Shown here: piece after piece, positions 50,364 to 62,945 of the stretch
Numbering within the stretch: position 1 is the first letter of the stretch
How the letters are laid out: each line of letters begins with the position of its first letter
Source of the DNA: Chamaea fasciata
Lineage: Eukaryota; Chordata; Aves; Passeriformes; Sylviidae
Reading direction: 5' to 3'
Assembly: GCA_029207755.1 (NCBI GenBank)
Contig: JARCOQ010000005.1
Span: forward strand, 45,657,621 to 45,721,620
DNA: 64,000 bases
Program-made: the position numbers and the translations under genes
Notes under the pieces: model-generated
What the model was told of the DNA's origin: nothing
What the model saw: the letters and a program-made list of their open reading frames with translations, nothing else
Database searches by the model: none

Positions 50364-50548
50364 GATATATATATATTATATTTTCCTGCATAATGAGGAA
50401 TGGTATCTAAACACAAGTATGTGGAGGAAGACATTTATCTTCACATTGCCCATACCTTGTTTGAGTCTAATTTATGGTTCAAAAATAGTGACTATAATTC
50501 CCAGATCCTCTGGTTCCCCCCAGTCTCACATGTGTGTTGGGGTAGGGG
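50364..50548. other. Short spacer with AT dinucleotide run
   Basis: A run of alternating AT lies at 50364-50383 directly after the LTR. The rest, up to the CR1 start, is unassigned. The plus frame at 50254-50640 runs across LTR, spacer and CR1 and is not a gene. Confidence 0.55.
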
Positions 50549-50848
50549 TAAAAAAGACTAAGACAGGCTCTTCTCAGTGGTGCCTAGAGACAGGACAAGA
50601 GGCAAAGAGCACAGATTTAAATACAGGATATTCAATTTAAACATGAGAAATTTTACTACTGTGAGAGTGGTCAAAGACTGGACTGGTTTGCCCAGAGACC
50701 TTATGGCATTGGCCCAGAGACCAATGAAGACATTTTGAATGCTTTTGCACATGGCCGTAGTCAGCATGCTGTAGTTGGCCCTGCTTTGGTCAAGGGGTTG
50801 GACTAGTTGGACCTGCCAGCACCCCTTCTAACCTCACCTATCCTATGT
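50549..50848 (+). mobile_element. CR1 LINE 3' end
   Basis: A clear sense-strand CR1 tail: gacaggctcttctcagtggt, agacaggacaagaggcaaag, gactggactggtttgcccag, gtagttggccctgctttggt, aaggggttggactagttgg and ccccttctaacctcac. It is 5'-truncated and has no open frame. It belongs to the same general type as the copy at 7184-7690. Confidence 0.93.
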
Positions 50849-52339
50849 ACCATTTTCATTTTATTGCAAAAAAGAAAAAGTTTTGGTTGCATTTCCTCTC
50901 TAATTCCCATGTTTCTACACTGCCTTTTCAGACAGACTTGAGAGAAATTTCTATGTATACTGAAAAGCTGCACCGTTGAGAGGTTTAGAAATGCTTCTTT
51001 CATATAGAGTAGTTAAAGGTTGCCATTCATTGAGAAATATAATATAGCAGCAAAATACATATAGGGATTTAAATATAATTTTTGGAAGCTCATGTGTCAT
51101 AGCTAGAATAGCAGCTCATCTGTCCATTTTCTATGTTATGCTACAAGCGTGGCTAAGCTTTCATGTTAACATTTTATACAGGTCATATTTTTTCTCTTTA
51201 GAGGGTTTGCTGGACTGTTTTCTATCTGTTAGCTGGTAACAGAATTTTAATAAGTCTGCTCTATTTGCTCAGGTAAAGAATACATTTACATTCACAGTGT
51301 CTACACTTTCTAGAGAGCCTATACTTTAGCCATCCTTAAAGAAAGTCTGACTCCCCTGTTTAATCAATTATCATAAAAGGGTGGGACCTCATTAAATTTG
51401 GGAAAGAGAAACTTGTTATTATTAGGAAAATAAGCTGTGCCAAAAGGATGCAATTGATACTAAATATGGTGCAAAAAAGAAAGTGCTGCTTAAAGAGCAG
51501 GATCCATTGGTGTTTATTGTAAAGGGTGTATTCTCTGGGAAATGCTGTATCATCTGGAAATATTTAAAATGGAGTCTATTATGTTCATGGTGAAGCCTCA
51601 AGAAGTTGGGAGGACTTTGAAATTATAAACTGCTGCTGGTTAAAATACCCCATTGGATTGGAACTGAAGTAACAATGTATTATCAGATGTCTGAGGGAGA
51701 AATGTAATTTACTGAATATGTATACCTTCTGCTTTGTATTGCACTTTGAAGGGAGGTGGGGATAAGGCATGTGAAGTTTCTATCCTTAGCCTGATTACCA
51801 CATCTTTTGCATTTTCACAGAAGGAAATTGTATGGCTCACTTTTGTATCTTTGAAATCCCATCCTGACACCCTGTTCTGTGGCATACGCATATTATAAAT
51901 ATTTTGCTTTGGCCTCTTATACTTCCTTATTCCATATGTTAGATAAAATTTTGTGCTCAGTCCTTCAGTCCTAAGTTTTAAAATTTGAAGTGTTGAATGC
52001 CTATCTGACAGTGACAAAAGCTGATAAATCCTCTTCTGTTGGTATTTTGCGTTCAAATGGAACAACGTGCTGCAGAATTAAATAAAGAAGATTAGACACA
52101 CTTCAGGCCAGGCTCTGAATTTAGCTTGTTTAGTTAGGCACAGAGGTAGACATGTGAAAAAAACCACAGATGCTGGGGTAGAGCATCCATCCACCTTTCT
52201 GTAGCAGAAATCTTAAACTTCATGTCTGAAGAAGACAGCTTCCTCTTTCAGGTCTTTGGCATGGTGAAGGCCGTTGGTAAGGTTGTGGTGGCTTTACTGT
52301 TCCAATGACTCATCCTGTGCAATGGCACAGGGTGTGTAG
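50849..52339. other. Non-coding unique DNA, no gene seen
   Basis: No supported exon or named repeat. The 118-codon minus frame at 51709-52065 has no recognisable domain and no convincing splice-site frame. Confidence 0.55.
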
Positions 52340-52987
52340 GAGCAGTTTGGAAAAAAAGCAGTTCTGTAAAAAAAGGCCTGGGCATTGTGTTGGACAAGCT
52401 GGACACAAGTGCCATCTGTGTCATGAACCAGACACATTTTGGGTTGTAATAGGAAGAATGTAGTGATCAGGTTGAAGTTATATTTTTTCCCCATATTTTA
52501 TTGTCACTTGTGGGTCTCTAGCTGCATAAGTATGTGCAACTTTGGGCTCCCAGCACAAGGAAGACGTTCAGAAGGAGACCAGCATGGGATCACTAAGGTG
52601 AGTGCTAGAGAAATGATACACGAGGATTTGTTCAGTCTGCCCAAGAGAAGATTTGGGGGTCATCTTAGTGCTATCTTCTGTTATCTGATGGTAGGCTATA
52701 GACATGACCTCTGATAGGATTGTGCAGTAATGAGTGAGAAGCAGTGGGTACAAGAGAAATCTCATTATTTATTAGAAAGAAATAATTTTTCACATGTGAT
52801 AATGATTAAACACTAGAAAAGGTGCCCAGCAAGGGCATATCTATCATTGGAAATACTCAAAGCTTAACTGAATATTGCTCATCCCTAATGACATGATCTA
52901 GCTTTGAAGTTAGATTCAACAACAAATTTGAAGGAGGATTTGGGGCCTAATGACCTTCCAGTCTAAATTATTCTTTGATTCCATCAA
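52340..52987 (+). mobile_element. CR1 LINE, late ORF2 to 3' tail, decayed
   Basis: The segment runs in CR1 order. First comes ggagcagtttgg with aggcctgggcattgtgttgg and acaagctggacacaag, then taggaagaatgtagtgatca, actttgggctcccagcacaa, aaggaagacgttcag, gagaagatttgggggtcatc and tgcccagcaagg. It ends with cctaatgaccttccagtcta and a tail of attctttgattccat. About 650 bp remain, more than the other copies, but with many small changes and a T-rich interruption near 52484-52500. No frame survives; the frames at 52294-52765 are repeat-derived. Confidence 0.85.
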
Positions 52988-55900
52988 CCACTTAGGCCAC
53001 CAATAGCAGGAACAACTCTTATGGAATTAACCAGGCAATATTTCCCTGTCACAGGGTATGGCACATGCTGAATACATTTCAATCTCTTTCCTGTCAGTAT
53101 CTTCTGGGGTATTAAGAGATGGACTGAATGTTCTCACAACAGTAAATAAGAAGCAAAATACTTTTGGTTGTTATTCAGTGGGTTTTTTTGCTTTCTTGAA
53201 TGCATAGAATTTTCAGATTTAGTATTTATCATAAGCAGGTAATTTTTTAAATTGCATAATTAAAAATGTATAGAATATTGTATGCCAATACAATATTTGT
53301 ATTTCAGTCTGTAGTGATGTAGAAGTGAATTCAGCTTCTTTCTTGCTACAAGCCCATCAAGTACAGCTCATACTCTTGTTTTTGGCATTTCCTTATGTGT
53401 CTTCTTCCAAAATATGAAGGATATCTGGCTATGTGCAGGAAACGCTATTTGGTTGATTCCTTATTTGACTCATATTTAGATTAGATCAGGGACTTTCCTG
53501 TTCTTTTTAGGGACACTACTTTATCCTGCTTTTCTGGAATGGTTTTGTCACATCTTCTTTCAGATCAATTGCAGATGGGAATGAGGAATCAATTGCTGTA
53601 TAATTTATACAGGAATAAATGTTAATCAATTCCTTTAGTATCCCGATCCTAATGAGAGAGACAAACTCTCACAGTAATCCAGTGTATGAAAGCAGGTTTG
53701 AGCTTTATAGACTAAATTAATATAGACTAAATAAATGGGTATTTCTCTTTCCTCTGCTCCTGCCCTTCTGTCAGGGTGAAATATGGGTATATGTTCCCAG
53801 CTGCCCTGATGAATTTTCCTTATTTTACCTTTTTTTATTTTCTCCCCTCTGAGAAAGCTGACAGCAGTGGCTGAACACGTCTGTGGATTCATACAAAGTT
53901 TGAGAATTGGTTTAATGGAGGGAAGCAACCTGTGTTCATTGGGAAAGATCTAATGTGTACCCTCAGTAATGGAGATAAATGCACACGGTACTCTTCACAG
54001 TTCTTGGAAAAATGAAGAACCTGAAATATGGCATTAGACATTTGCTGTCTTGGTGCATATCCCCATTTTTCTTTTTCTGCCTTGTCCTTACTTCTGTACA
54101 GAATTGCTGCCAGTTTGAAATATTTCCTATAAAATGAGAAATTTTATTTTAAGAGTTTGAAGTCTGCATTCACAGGCATTTTTTGTAAAAATTGAGCAGT
54201 GGGCTTTAAAAGCCTTTATCTCTTCTGCCTCAGCCTCAACAGGGGCACATGTACCAGTAGTAGGTGTCTGAATGAAGCAGCTGAAGGAGAGGTGTGAGGG
54301 TGACATGAGGGTGGGCAGACCTTAGTCAGAGGCTGGTGGAGTTGCACTTCCTGTAACAGTGACATTAATAGTAACTGGAGTCTGAAATTGGGTGTAAAAG
54401 TGGGAATATTCCTGGGAAAGAGAGAGAGGGAGCATTTTCATTTCTGTATCCACCAGAGACAGAGGATGTGGCTGAGATGTCAATTGAATTTTAATAACTG
54501 AAAATGCCTAACTTATCAAGCTTTTGACATTGTTGGACAGTGTCTTCTGTTTACCTGTGCTGTTAGCTCTTCAGTGCTTGGCTTCTGATCCTCATTTCTC
54601 TTGCATTTTCTTTCACCATCTAATTCTATCCTCTTCTAACTCCTGCATTGTCTGCTTTCTCCCTGCCCTGCATCCTCTCTTGGGTTCTCCGTGGCATGGG
54701 TTCTGTCAAACCAGGAGAGCGATATGACTTGGAAAGCTGTTGGGTAGACAAGACCATTATTTTATAAATTATTGCTTTAATTTGCAGACCTTTGTTTCTT
54801 TCACTTGTTCCTTTTTGCCACAGCAAAAGTCTGCAAGATCTTAAAACAAATTCTGTCTTTCTGTTTTATGTCTGCCCAAGAGAAATGTGTCTCTGGCTGT
54901 CAAGTGCTCTCCTAAAGCCAGTGGTGAATCAGAAGTAGCACATCAAAGAGGTCTGGGGGAGGCTGTTCTCCACACCTGTCATGCAGGGCTCATTACCAAC
55001 CAGAGTGTATTTTCTGGGTGCATACATTACCATCAGCCAGGTCCTCAAAAAGTCAGGTGAGTCTCCTGCAGGATGGCTGGTCCCAAAATAATGTCTGCTC
55101 AGGAGATATTCTGATAATTTTGAGAGTCATTGAGAAGCTGAGAGTGAGGCACGCCTGCAGGAAATGCAGGAGGTGCATTGCTGTGGTGTCTCCTGCAGAA
55201 GGCTGACAGCTGTGGAGATAGTAGGTTTGGCAGGGGCACCAGAACAGGAAGATTTTATCTTGTTATCCAAGTATGCAGTTTGAGACAAAAAATGAGGCAA
55301 CATGTAATGGAATTGGTTATAACTTTAGCACAGTCAGCATGAATAGATATTAAAAAAGTGCATGAATTAAAATGAAGGTGCTAAAGACATTGACTGTGCA
55401 CTCAAGAGGTCTGTGAAGTTTCTGTAGAACCTTGTAAAATTACTATTGCAAGTAAGCAATAAAATCAAGCAGTACAGCTTAAAAAATCTGCATCCTAATC
55501 TAAACTATTTAAATGTGTGCATAGGCAAATGTAGCTGGAAATTCTGTTTACTCTCTGAACATAAACTCTTTGTTTCAGTACTCCACCATCTGTCTTCCAC
55601 TTTGATGTTCTTGTCTGTTTCAGTTAAAATTGTCAGGGAGCAGCACGATTTGGTGGATCCCAAGGGATGGAGAGCTGAGGGTGACCCTCACTCCTGTGTC
55701 ACAGTCCCAAGGGTCCTGACAAAAATAAGCAACCCTACTTAGTACTGACATTTTCTAAAGCTGATAATTGGCAGTGTTTTAGGCAGTTTTTTTATCCTGG
55801 TGTGATCCAGGGGCATTTCTGAGTGTAGGTCTGTTCCGCCGTTCCCTCTTGGCAGATGTATGCAGCCATTCCTCCTTGGGACTTTGTCAGACACTGACCT

Positions 55901-56019
55901 CAACAGGCACTTTAAAAAATTGTTTTGAATAAGTCCAGTTTCCATATTTTCTCCCAAACATTTGTCATTATAGTTTTCCCCCTCCTGGAATTCTGATTAG
56001 TTACTTGAACAGAAGTGAC
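52988..56019. other. Non-coding unique DNA, no gene seen
   Basis: No supported exon or named repeat. A 12-base unit (tatagactaaat) occurs twice with period 15 at 53706-53732. Frames at 53635-53928, 54524-54826 and 55446-55742 are unrecognised. Confidence 0.55.
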
Positions 56020-56280
56020 TTTGGTATTAATGATGCCATTATATACTACACTGAGTCCATTAATAAATTAATAATGCTGTGTCTTGTTTGTTTATAAATG
56101 AGGCTTACTGAGGGCTGCTTCAAATGAAAAATACCACCGATTGCTTGTAATTTAATCTAGTGAGTTTTTATGCGTGTGAGGCAAAGTCAATTAGCCCTAG
56201 CAGAGATATTTCTAGCTTCCAACTAGATTTCAAGTTTAATGCAAATAATAGCAACCTGAAAAATGAGAGAAAAATATTGC
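56020..56280. promoter_or_regulatory. Candidate conserved non-coding element (weak)
   Basis: This stretch lacks the long T/A runs of its neighbours and is dense in homeodomain- and POU-type wording: taataaattaataatg (about 56062), aatttaatctagtg (about 56151), gtcaattagccctag and a perfect octamer ATGCAAAT at 56239-56246. Such texture is seen in vertebrate developmental enhancers, but motif density alone is weak evidence in AT-rich DNA. Confidence 0.2.
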
Positions 56281-56659
56281 CAACATTTTTTTTGTTTTAA
56301 AAGTCTCTCTGAATAGTCATTTCTGTTTTGAAACGTGGTTCTCTTTATGCTTTCTTCTTGTGTGTCTGAAGAGAACATGATTTTTTGTACATAGTCCTAA
56401 ATTTGAAGCTTCTTTTGACTGTCTTGACGTGGTCTAGAACCAAAATTGGGAATTTTCCTGTAATGCAAGACAAAATGTCATTAGGCAGCACAATTTGTCA
56501 ACAAAAGCCTGTAAACTGCAAAGTTGTTCAAGCCTTTATTTTCTTCTTTCTTTGTCAGCTTTTTGCATTGTTGATTGATTTTCTGTAGTGCTGCTGTCAG
56601 TAGTTTACCAATAGCCTGGTAGAATCTCATGACTGGCATTTTGCCTTTTTGAAACAATG

Positions 56660-56696
56660 CTCATTGCTGCAGTTAAAACCATCTCATTGCTGCAGT
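56660..56696. repeat. Short tandem duplication, period 23
   Basis: The 14-base unit ctcattgctgcagt at 56660-56673 recurs exactly at 56683-56696. Local duplication. Confidence 0.8.
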
Positions 56697-59600
56697 AAAG
56701 AATCTGAACCTCTAGATCATCTATCAAAGCTGTTAGCCTTCTTTTATTATTATTAATATGCTCTTGGGAAAGGAATATTGAACAATAACTAGGAGCAAGT
56801 AAAGTACTGGAATAAGCCTGAAAAGGTCAGTCCCAAGGCAAGAGGCCTTCCATATGTTATCTCTATTTGTTTCTATGTTCTAATATAGTGACATGCATGA
56901 ATTTATATTTTTAAATGGAGTTTATAATGCTACTCTTTAAAATATCAGTAAGTATTTGCAAACCACACCTCAGCAGCATGGGTGTTATTCAGTTTAATTC
57001 CTAACTAGTTTATTTTAATGTTTTTACATGCTTTTTGTAAAAAAGTGGTGACAAAGATTGTGAATACCTTTCCACATAATGATAGAAAAATACTGAATAT
57101 TGAGAAAAATGTGACACTTTATTTCTATAAATTCTCTTTTTAAAATGTAGATTAAATGCAGTTTTGTTTTATGCCTATGGGACCTTAGGTGAAGAGAGTG
57201 ATAGCAGAATTTGAGGGAAACTTAGAAGAAAGCTTGTGCATCATAACAAGCAACTGCAATATGCACGGAAATACTTCTGGAGGAAAACACCTTTAAGCAC
57301 TGCATGATGCTGTGGGATATCAAATGTTTTGGGAGTAATTTTTAATCTCTTGCAGGCAGGTGAATTGTTATGACCAAGGACCAGGAAAGCTGATACAAAT
57401 ATATAGGAATATAAAGTGATCATGTAAGAATTCTCTCTTTTTAGTCCTAAGTAGTAATAAAATAGTGAACTAGCTTTTATAAAAAATATTTTGTTAATTT
57501 ATTGCTCTATTTTTCTGATGGGCAGTTTTTACTATGTTGTTCTACTGACTACTTGTATTATAGAAGATCAGAAAACATAAGATGCTTTAAAATTTTTCCC
57601 ACTCAATCTTAAGGGTAGATTTTCCTTCTATTAAGAATCTGCATATGCGTGTTACGTGTGCCTGAGAAACCAGTGCTAGTATATTTGTATGATACTTTAG
57701 AGGGTGTTCATTCCTCATGCATTCAACCCTGAAGGTCACTGCTGATCTCTGTGTATATGTAAAATAATGAAGTATAGAAGACACATCTGGTTTAAGCTTT
57801 TAAAGACTAATTATCCCATAAAGTAATCAATAACTAAGTGGATTTTGTGGAATTATGGGAGGGAAGAAAGGCTGCAGACAGGAAGTTCTGTGAGCTGAGA
57901 AGGTGGCAGTGAAAAGTATTTTCAACTGAATATTTTTTGTGAAATCCCCAACAATACTAATTATAGAAATTAGGCTCCCTTTTCTGTCCCTGTGTGTCTA
58001 AGTTGCAGGCATGTATTTACATTATCCAGGTGACAGCTGGTAGCATGTCTTGCTAGAAAATGGCAGGAAATATTGTTTATTGGCACTGCTTAGAAATGAA
58101 TAAATGCTCTTTCTACTATATTATGACAAGTGGAAAATATAATACGTTTACCAAACTGAAGATGAAGCCAGTCTTCTTCATTAACCATTTAATAGTAAAT
58201 TTAAATGCAGGCATATTAAGTATTATTTAGAGGTCTTTAATGTTCTACATCTTATTTATAAGTCAGAGATCCTAATGAGATTTCAGAAGAGTCATTCCTT
58301 TTTACTAAACTCTGTACTCTTTAGTGTCATTTTGCCAAGCAAACTGAGAAGTCTTATCTGCCAAAACTTTTAATTCAGCACAGATTTTTTTCTAGCACCT
58401 AGCAGCATCACCTTGGGAAATCTGGGATGAATTGGAACAGTAAGTCTTAAGGAGGTGATTTTTCTTTAGTAGAGTACCCAAGGAAGGTGCAGGAAAAAAA
58501 AAATCTCTTGAACAGGTAATATTTTGGAAAGTCTCTTCACAGTGACCTTTCAATTCCTCTCTCTCCAGAGAGTAGTTTGTCGTAATATTATTTCTTGCAG
58601 AGCAACCTATTTTTCTTGGCTACATTGCTCTTTCTGTTGGTCTTTTTTTTTGGGTTTTCTTTCCCATGGGTGCGATGGAGAGGAGAAACTGTGGTGGAGA
58701 GGATTAAAAGCAGGACTAATTTCCATAAGCTAAAATTCACAGATGGCAGAGGAAAGTTGTGGATAGCCCCATTTTCACTGCTGTAGAGTACGTATGCACA
58801 GTATTAGTGTATCTCATGCCTGTATTGTACTGCAGGTGTACATGAGAGATTTGTTTGCCACTTATTCCATCTTCCTACTTGAGCCAGGTCCTCACTGCTT
58901 TTCTGTCTTGATACCCTTACTTGGGATAAATGCTCTAAACTTTTCTCTAAAGGATATAAACCATTTCAGGGCTGTATCCATATAAGAAGAAGAAAATACT
59001 TAACATTACTTTGGAAAAAAGCTTTAACCAGGCTCTTGGGATTGTTTGTAATCCTCTATGTGAGATTTGTGTTTAAGGATAAAACTTATGTGTATTTGAA
59101 GTTTTTTATTGTTCAGCACTGCTTACTCTGTACTTCTGTGATAACTTTTTCAGGCAGGTGTCTTTGCAGAACCTTCCCACTCAAGTTTTCAGCTTTAATG
59201 CAGTTACCAGCCATAACTATTTTAAAAGCTAAAGGCCATATTTAGTCTTCAGTGACGCCAGTGTGATCCAACCTAAAAATGAGTGAAATTTGTATAATGT
59301 ACATTTTAAGGATTATGTAAGGCTATCTGTCATTTAAGAATTCTTTATTGTCATGAATTTGTGGGAGTTCCATTTCTTCGAGGTGTTGTTGGGAAGGATC
59401 CATGGGATCATGTTGGGAAAGTGGTGGAATGGATTTTACTTGCATGTTAGTTAGCAAATTCAAACAGCTGATAAGAGGTGCAATAGTTTGGCCTTTTGAA
59501 ATTTACCACGATTCTACCCAGAAACTTTGCAAGTCTTCCAGTCCATTCAGGTAGAAAATGGAAATCTCTGTTTTTCAGTGAGATAAAAGATACACTTTAC

Positions 59601-59720
59601 AGGTCAGGAGAGCATCTGGCAGTTGGTAATGCTTAGAAAAGCTGAGATGAGCAAAATGTTTTGATTTCCACAGAGTTGCACATTGCCAGCCAGTTCTAGA
59701 CTATGCTGGATTTGGGATTT
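56697..59720. other. Non-coding unique DNA, no gene seen
   Basis: AT-rich without named repeats or supported exons. The overlapping plus frames at 58524-58985 are short and unrecognised. Confidence 0.55.
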
Positions 59721-59722
59721 TG

Positions 59723-59740
59723 TGTTGTTGTTGTTGTGGT

Positions 59741-59777
<37 letters not shown>
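59723..59777. repeat. TTG microsatellite followed by T run of 35
   Basis: Several TTG/GTT units (59723-59738) lead into an uninterrupted run of 35 T (59743-59777), the longest homopolymer in the window. The lysine-rich minus frame at 59604-59813 is an artefact of it. Confidence 0.9.
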
Positions 59778-62329
59778 CTCCTTGTCTCTGGGATATATGT
59801 AGTTCAGAATCATCTATGAATTTGGATCGTGAGTGAGAAATGCAATAATACCCATTTCATTCCATAAGATTAAATTGGTAGCTTTAAGCAACACGTACAT
59901 AGATGCTTAGTGATTAGAAACACCTCCTAAGACCCCAAGACCCACCCAACAAAATCAAAAACCAGCCAAGCTCTTTTGACTCCAAAATGGCCACAATCCC
60001 ATTTGCTCTCTGTCTGGTGTACTTGCTGTTTCCTTTTCTACAAGACTGTCTATGAGTGAGAAGAGAAAAACTGCATGTCTGGCAGCAGCTTCCATTTCTA
60101 CGCTTTCTTAGTTCGGTATAAGCCTGCTGGTATTCAGATGGAGAGGGGATTTTAGCTGTCTGCTGGTGATGGTGTTTGTTTGTTTGTTTTTAACAGTTTG
60201 ATTCTTCATTAAAATACAAGTTGAGGTGGCCCAAGCACAAGAACTCCAAGCCGTGTAGTAGCTTCTTTGTCATCTTAGGCAGGTTGTATTTAGCTTCTGA
60301 ATGGGACTATGTGAAGTTCTGCTTGTCCTGTTTCCCCCAGGGCAGTCCTATTTGAATTCGGTAGAAAGAAGGCTCCCCCACAAAGGCAAGAACGAGTCTG
60401 TTTATTTTGTAAAAATAAAGGTGTTGAATCTCTTTCATGTGTAATGCATATGCCTTCTGCATACCAACCCTAGGATATTTCAGGCTTTCAAAAGTGAATT
60501 ACAAAGATGTCTTTGAAGTTGGAAGATATTTCAAAGTATTTTTTAAAAAAATGCTTCTGTTTTCTGTATGTTGGCATCTTAACTTTTTTCTGCATTCCTC
60601 ATCATGCATTCCTCCTTCCTTCAACAGTAGAGGGTTTTACAGTGCATCTAGTCAAATGTCAGGAGGTGATGGACCACTGAAAGTGTGTCAGGGAAATCTT
60701 ATACTGAAGGTCTGTTGAAAAATACCTGGAACAGCTGCAGGGGAAAAAAGCATTTTCTCATTCTTACTGTTTTTCTTGACTCATGAAAATCTCTTTTGGA
60801 GTTCTGATGAATTTAGAGAAATTCTGCCAAAACCTAGAAATGGCACATAAAGCCACAAAAATAATGGTTCCTCCTTCACCTGATGCTCCTGATGTGAGAA
60901 GAATATGAAGACAGCTACTTGTGTGCTGGCCAGGAGTGGCATGGGGTCAGCCCAGAGCCCAGGTCTTTGGGCAAATTCATGGTTGCACGTAAATACAGGC
61001 CAAGAGAGAATCACTTTTCATGTGTCATATTGCAGCCAATTGAAATGACAGATCGCCTTCTGAACAGAACCCTCCCCTTCCCTCTCCAGCTTGGCATGGG
61101 CATGGGCATTTACATTTAGCTCTGAAACTTGCCTCTCTTTTTGCTCAGAAGCTTGAACATGTATTTAAATACTGGATTTTAAACACCTATATTTAAAATA
61201 TGACATATAAAATCAAATTAATATGAAAATTTTAAGTGGTGTTTGGGACAGGACCATGCTAATACTTTCCTAGGTATTAATTCTGGGAGGCGTAGAGAGT
61301 GCATGCCTACAGCAGGTTATGAGGGCAGAAAACCCACAAAAGTTGTTGTGTCTTAGAAATTTGACAACCACCAAATTTTTCAGGCTCTTAGAAAATGGAA
61401 CCAAAGCTGTTTCTAATAAAAGCAAGTGCTCATAACTTTTCCTAATGGGCTTTTCTGTTTAATTTACAGTGCCTTAAAATAAAGGTTGGTCTGAAGTTCA
61501 GTAATATCATCATTTTCCTCATGGTTGCTGTATTTTGAGCAACTCTCTGGGCAATGTAGGTAAAAAAAAAAAATATTTTGCTTTTGAAGCTTGTAGGAAT
61601 ATCTCCTTTTCTTTTTCTCTCCACCAGTTCACTCACCATCTGAGTGAACTTGATATATTTTCCCAAGGAACTACTGAGATCAGAATTTTACTCTGGAAGA
61701 ACTTCAGAACTTTCCTTTTTTTGTTTCTATAATGAAAAAAATACTTGCTTCCCTTTTTTATTTCTTCTTTTTCCAGAGGCACTAAGGACCAAAGGAAGCC
61801 TTTTGTTAAAATAGGAGGTTGTCCTGATGTTTTAATCAGATATTTTTTTCTCCTTCCCTGCTATTTACTGCGACATTGGCTGTCCGCACCTACCTATGCC
61901 AAGAAATGCCGGTTTTATACTTTTGCTCTGATTTGTTTATAGTCTTTGGAGTATTTTAGACTCCCTCAGACTCCAAGTAAAGTGTTTATTTGAATACATC
62001 ATATGCTATTATCTTGCATTCCTTGTAGCATTACCAGATAAATCTGGCATTCTTCTGTTTTCTGTGTATTCGTATCTTATTATATTGCAAGTTGTATTAT
62101 CCTTATTACATATTACCATGCACTGAGAATTCCTCCTGCATTTCCAGATGCAGTTGTACTGTCTCAAATTGTTGTAGCATAAATAATAGAAATACTGGCT
62201 TGGTTGTCCTCTCGATTCCTGTACTTTTGACATTTAGTACCAATACACCACTGATTTTTCTTCATTTTTTTCCTATTGATTAAATTAATTTGTCTTTATG
62301 CTGGTGTTCCTGTGGGGCAGGAAGATCTG
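59778..62329. other. Non-coding unique DNA, no gene seen
   Basis: No supported exon. A TTTG-type microsatellite (about four units) lies at 60173-60190. Frames such as 60437-60718, 60781-61014 and 61442-61666 are unrecognised. Confidence 0.55.
60173..60190. repeat. TTTG simple repeat
   Basis: About four consecutive tgtt units are visible. Confidence 0.8.
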
Positions 62330-62640
62330 ACTGCTCCACCAGTGAAGATTGGCTGGGAGCCCCACATTATCACAAGGCAGGTGACTATCACAAGGAGCCG
62401 GGGTGCTGAGTGATGAATCAGGGCTGGGGTTAGGCCTGGAGACAGTGGTCAGGGTCAGAGTCTGAACAATGATTTCCCAGCAAGTCCAAGGTGAGTTGGG
62501 GCATGTCTGAGGCTGAGCCAGAAGGTCGGGGCCAGGGTGAAGGCCAGGGTGGTGGGAGAGCAGGCACAGATACAACTGTGGTGCAGCAGTGAGGGGAGCC
62601 AGTGGTACGGCCCCAGCCAAAAAGCAGCTGGGCAAGAACC
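62330..62640. other. G-rich block with agggt/cagggt repeats, unrecognised
   Basis: The plus strand is G-rich, with repeated gcagggt-like wording (cagggctggggttaggc, gtcagggtcagagtc, gccagggtgaaggccagggt). Four G runs at 62528-62556 approach a G-quadruplex with one long loop (3, 9 and 4 bases). The minus frames here (62285-62681) are proline/leucine-rich products of this composition. It may be an old repeat or decayed minisatellite. Confidence 0.45.
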
Positions 62641-62793
62641 TCCCTTTTTGTTTTCTTTATGATGATGCTTCTCAGCAGCATCGATGAGTTTGGACTCAGC
62701 TGCTAAGCTGGACTTGGCTTAAAGCCCTCAAGAAAGATGTGTTCAGAGCCCTCACAGTGGTACAGGTTTAATTTCTTCTCGTTAGTGTGACTT
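62641..62793. other. Short non-coding spacer
   Basis: Nothing recognised between the G-rich block and the antisense CR1 tail. Confidence 0.5.
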
Positions 62794-62945
62794 CTTCATC
62801 AGAGGATCATGAAAGGGCTAAGGTTGGAAGTGGTCTCGCTTCCAACTGCTCGATATCCTCTCTGCTCAAGGAGAGCCACCTAGAGCAAGCTCCCTAGGAC
62901 TTTATCCAGATGGTTTTTAGTTGTCTCCAAGGATGGAGATACAAT
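62794..62945 (-). mobile_element. CR1 LINE 3' tail, antisense
   Basis: The plus strand reads gatcatgaaagggctaaggt, tggaagtggtctc, gctcaaggagagccacctag, agcaagctccctaggacttt and tctccaaggatggagataca, the antisense of a CR1 3' end. The element's 3' terminus is at the left. It is 5'-truncated after about 150 bp. Confidence 0.9.

Noticed and set aside
50254..50640. 128-codon plus-strand frame
   Set aside because: It crosses the LTR, an AT spacer and the start of a CR1 copy, so it cannot be one gene.
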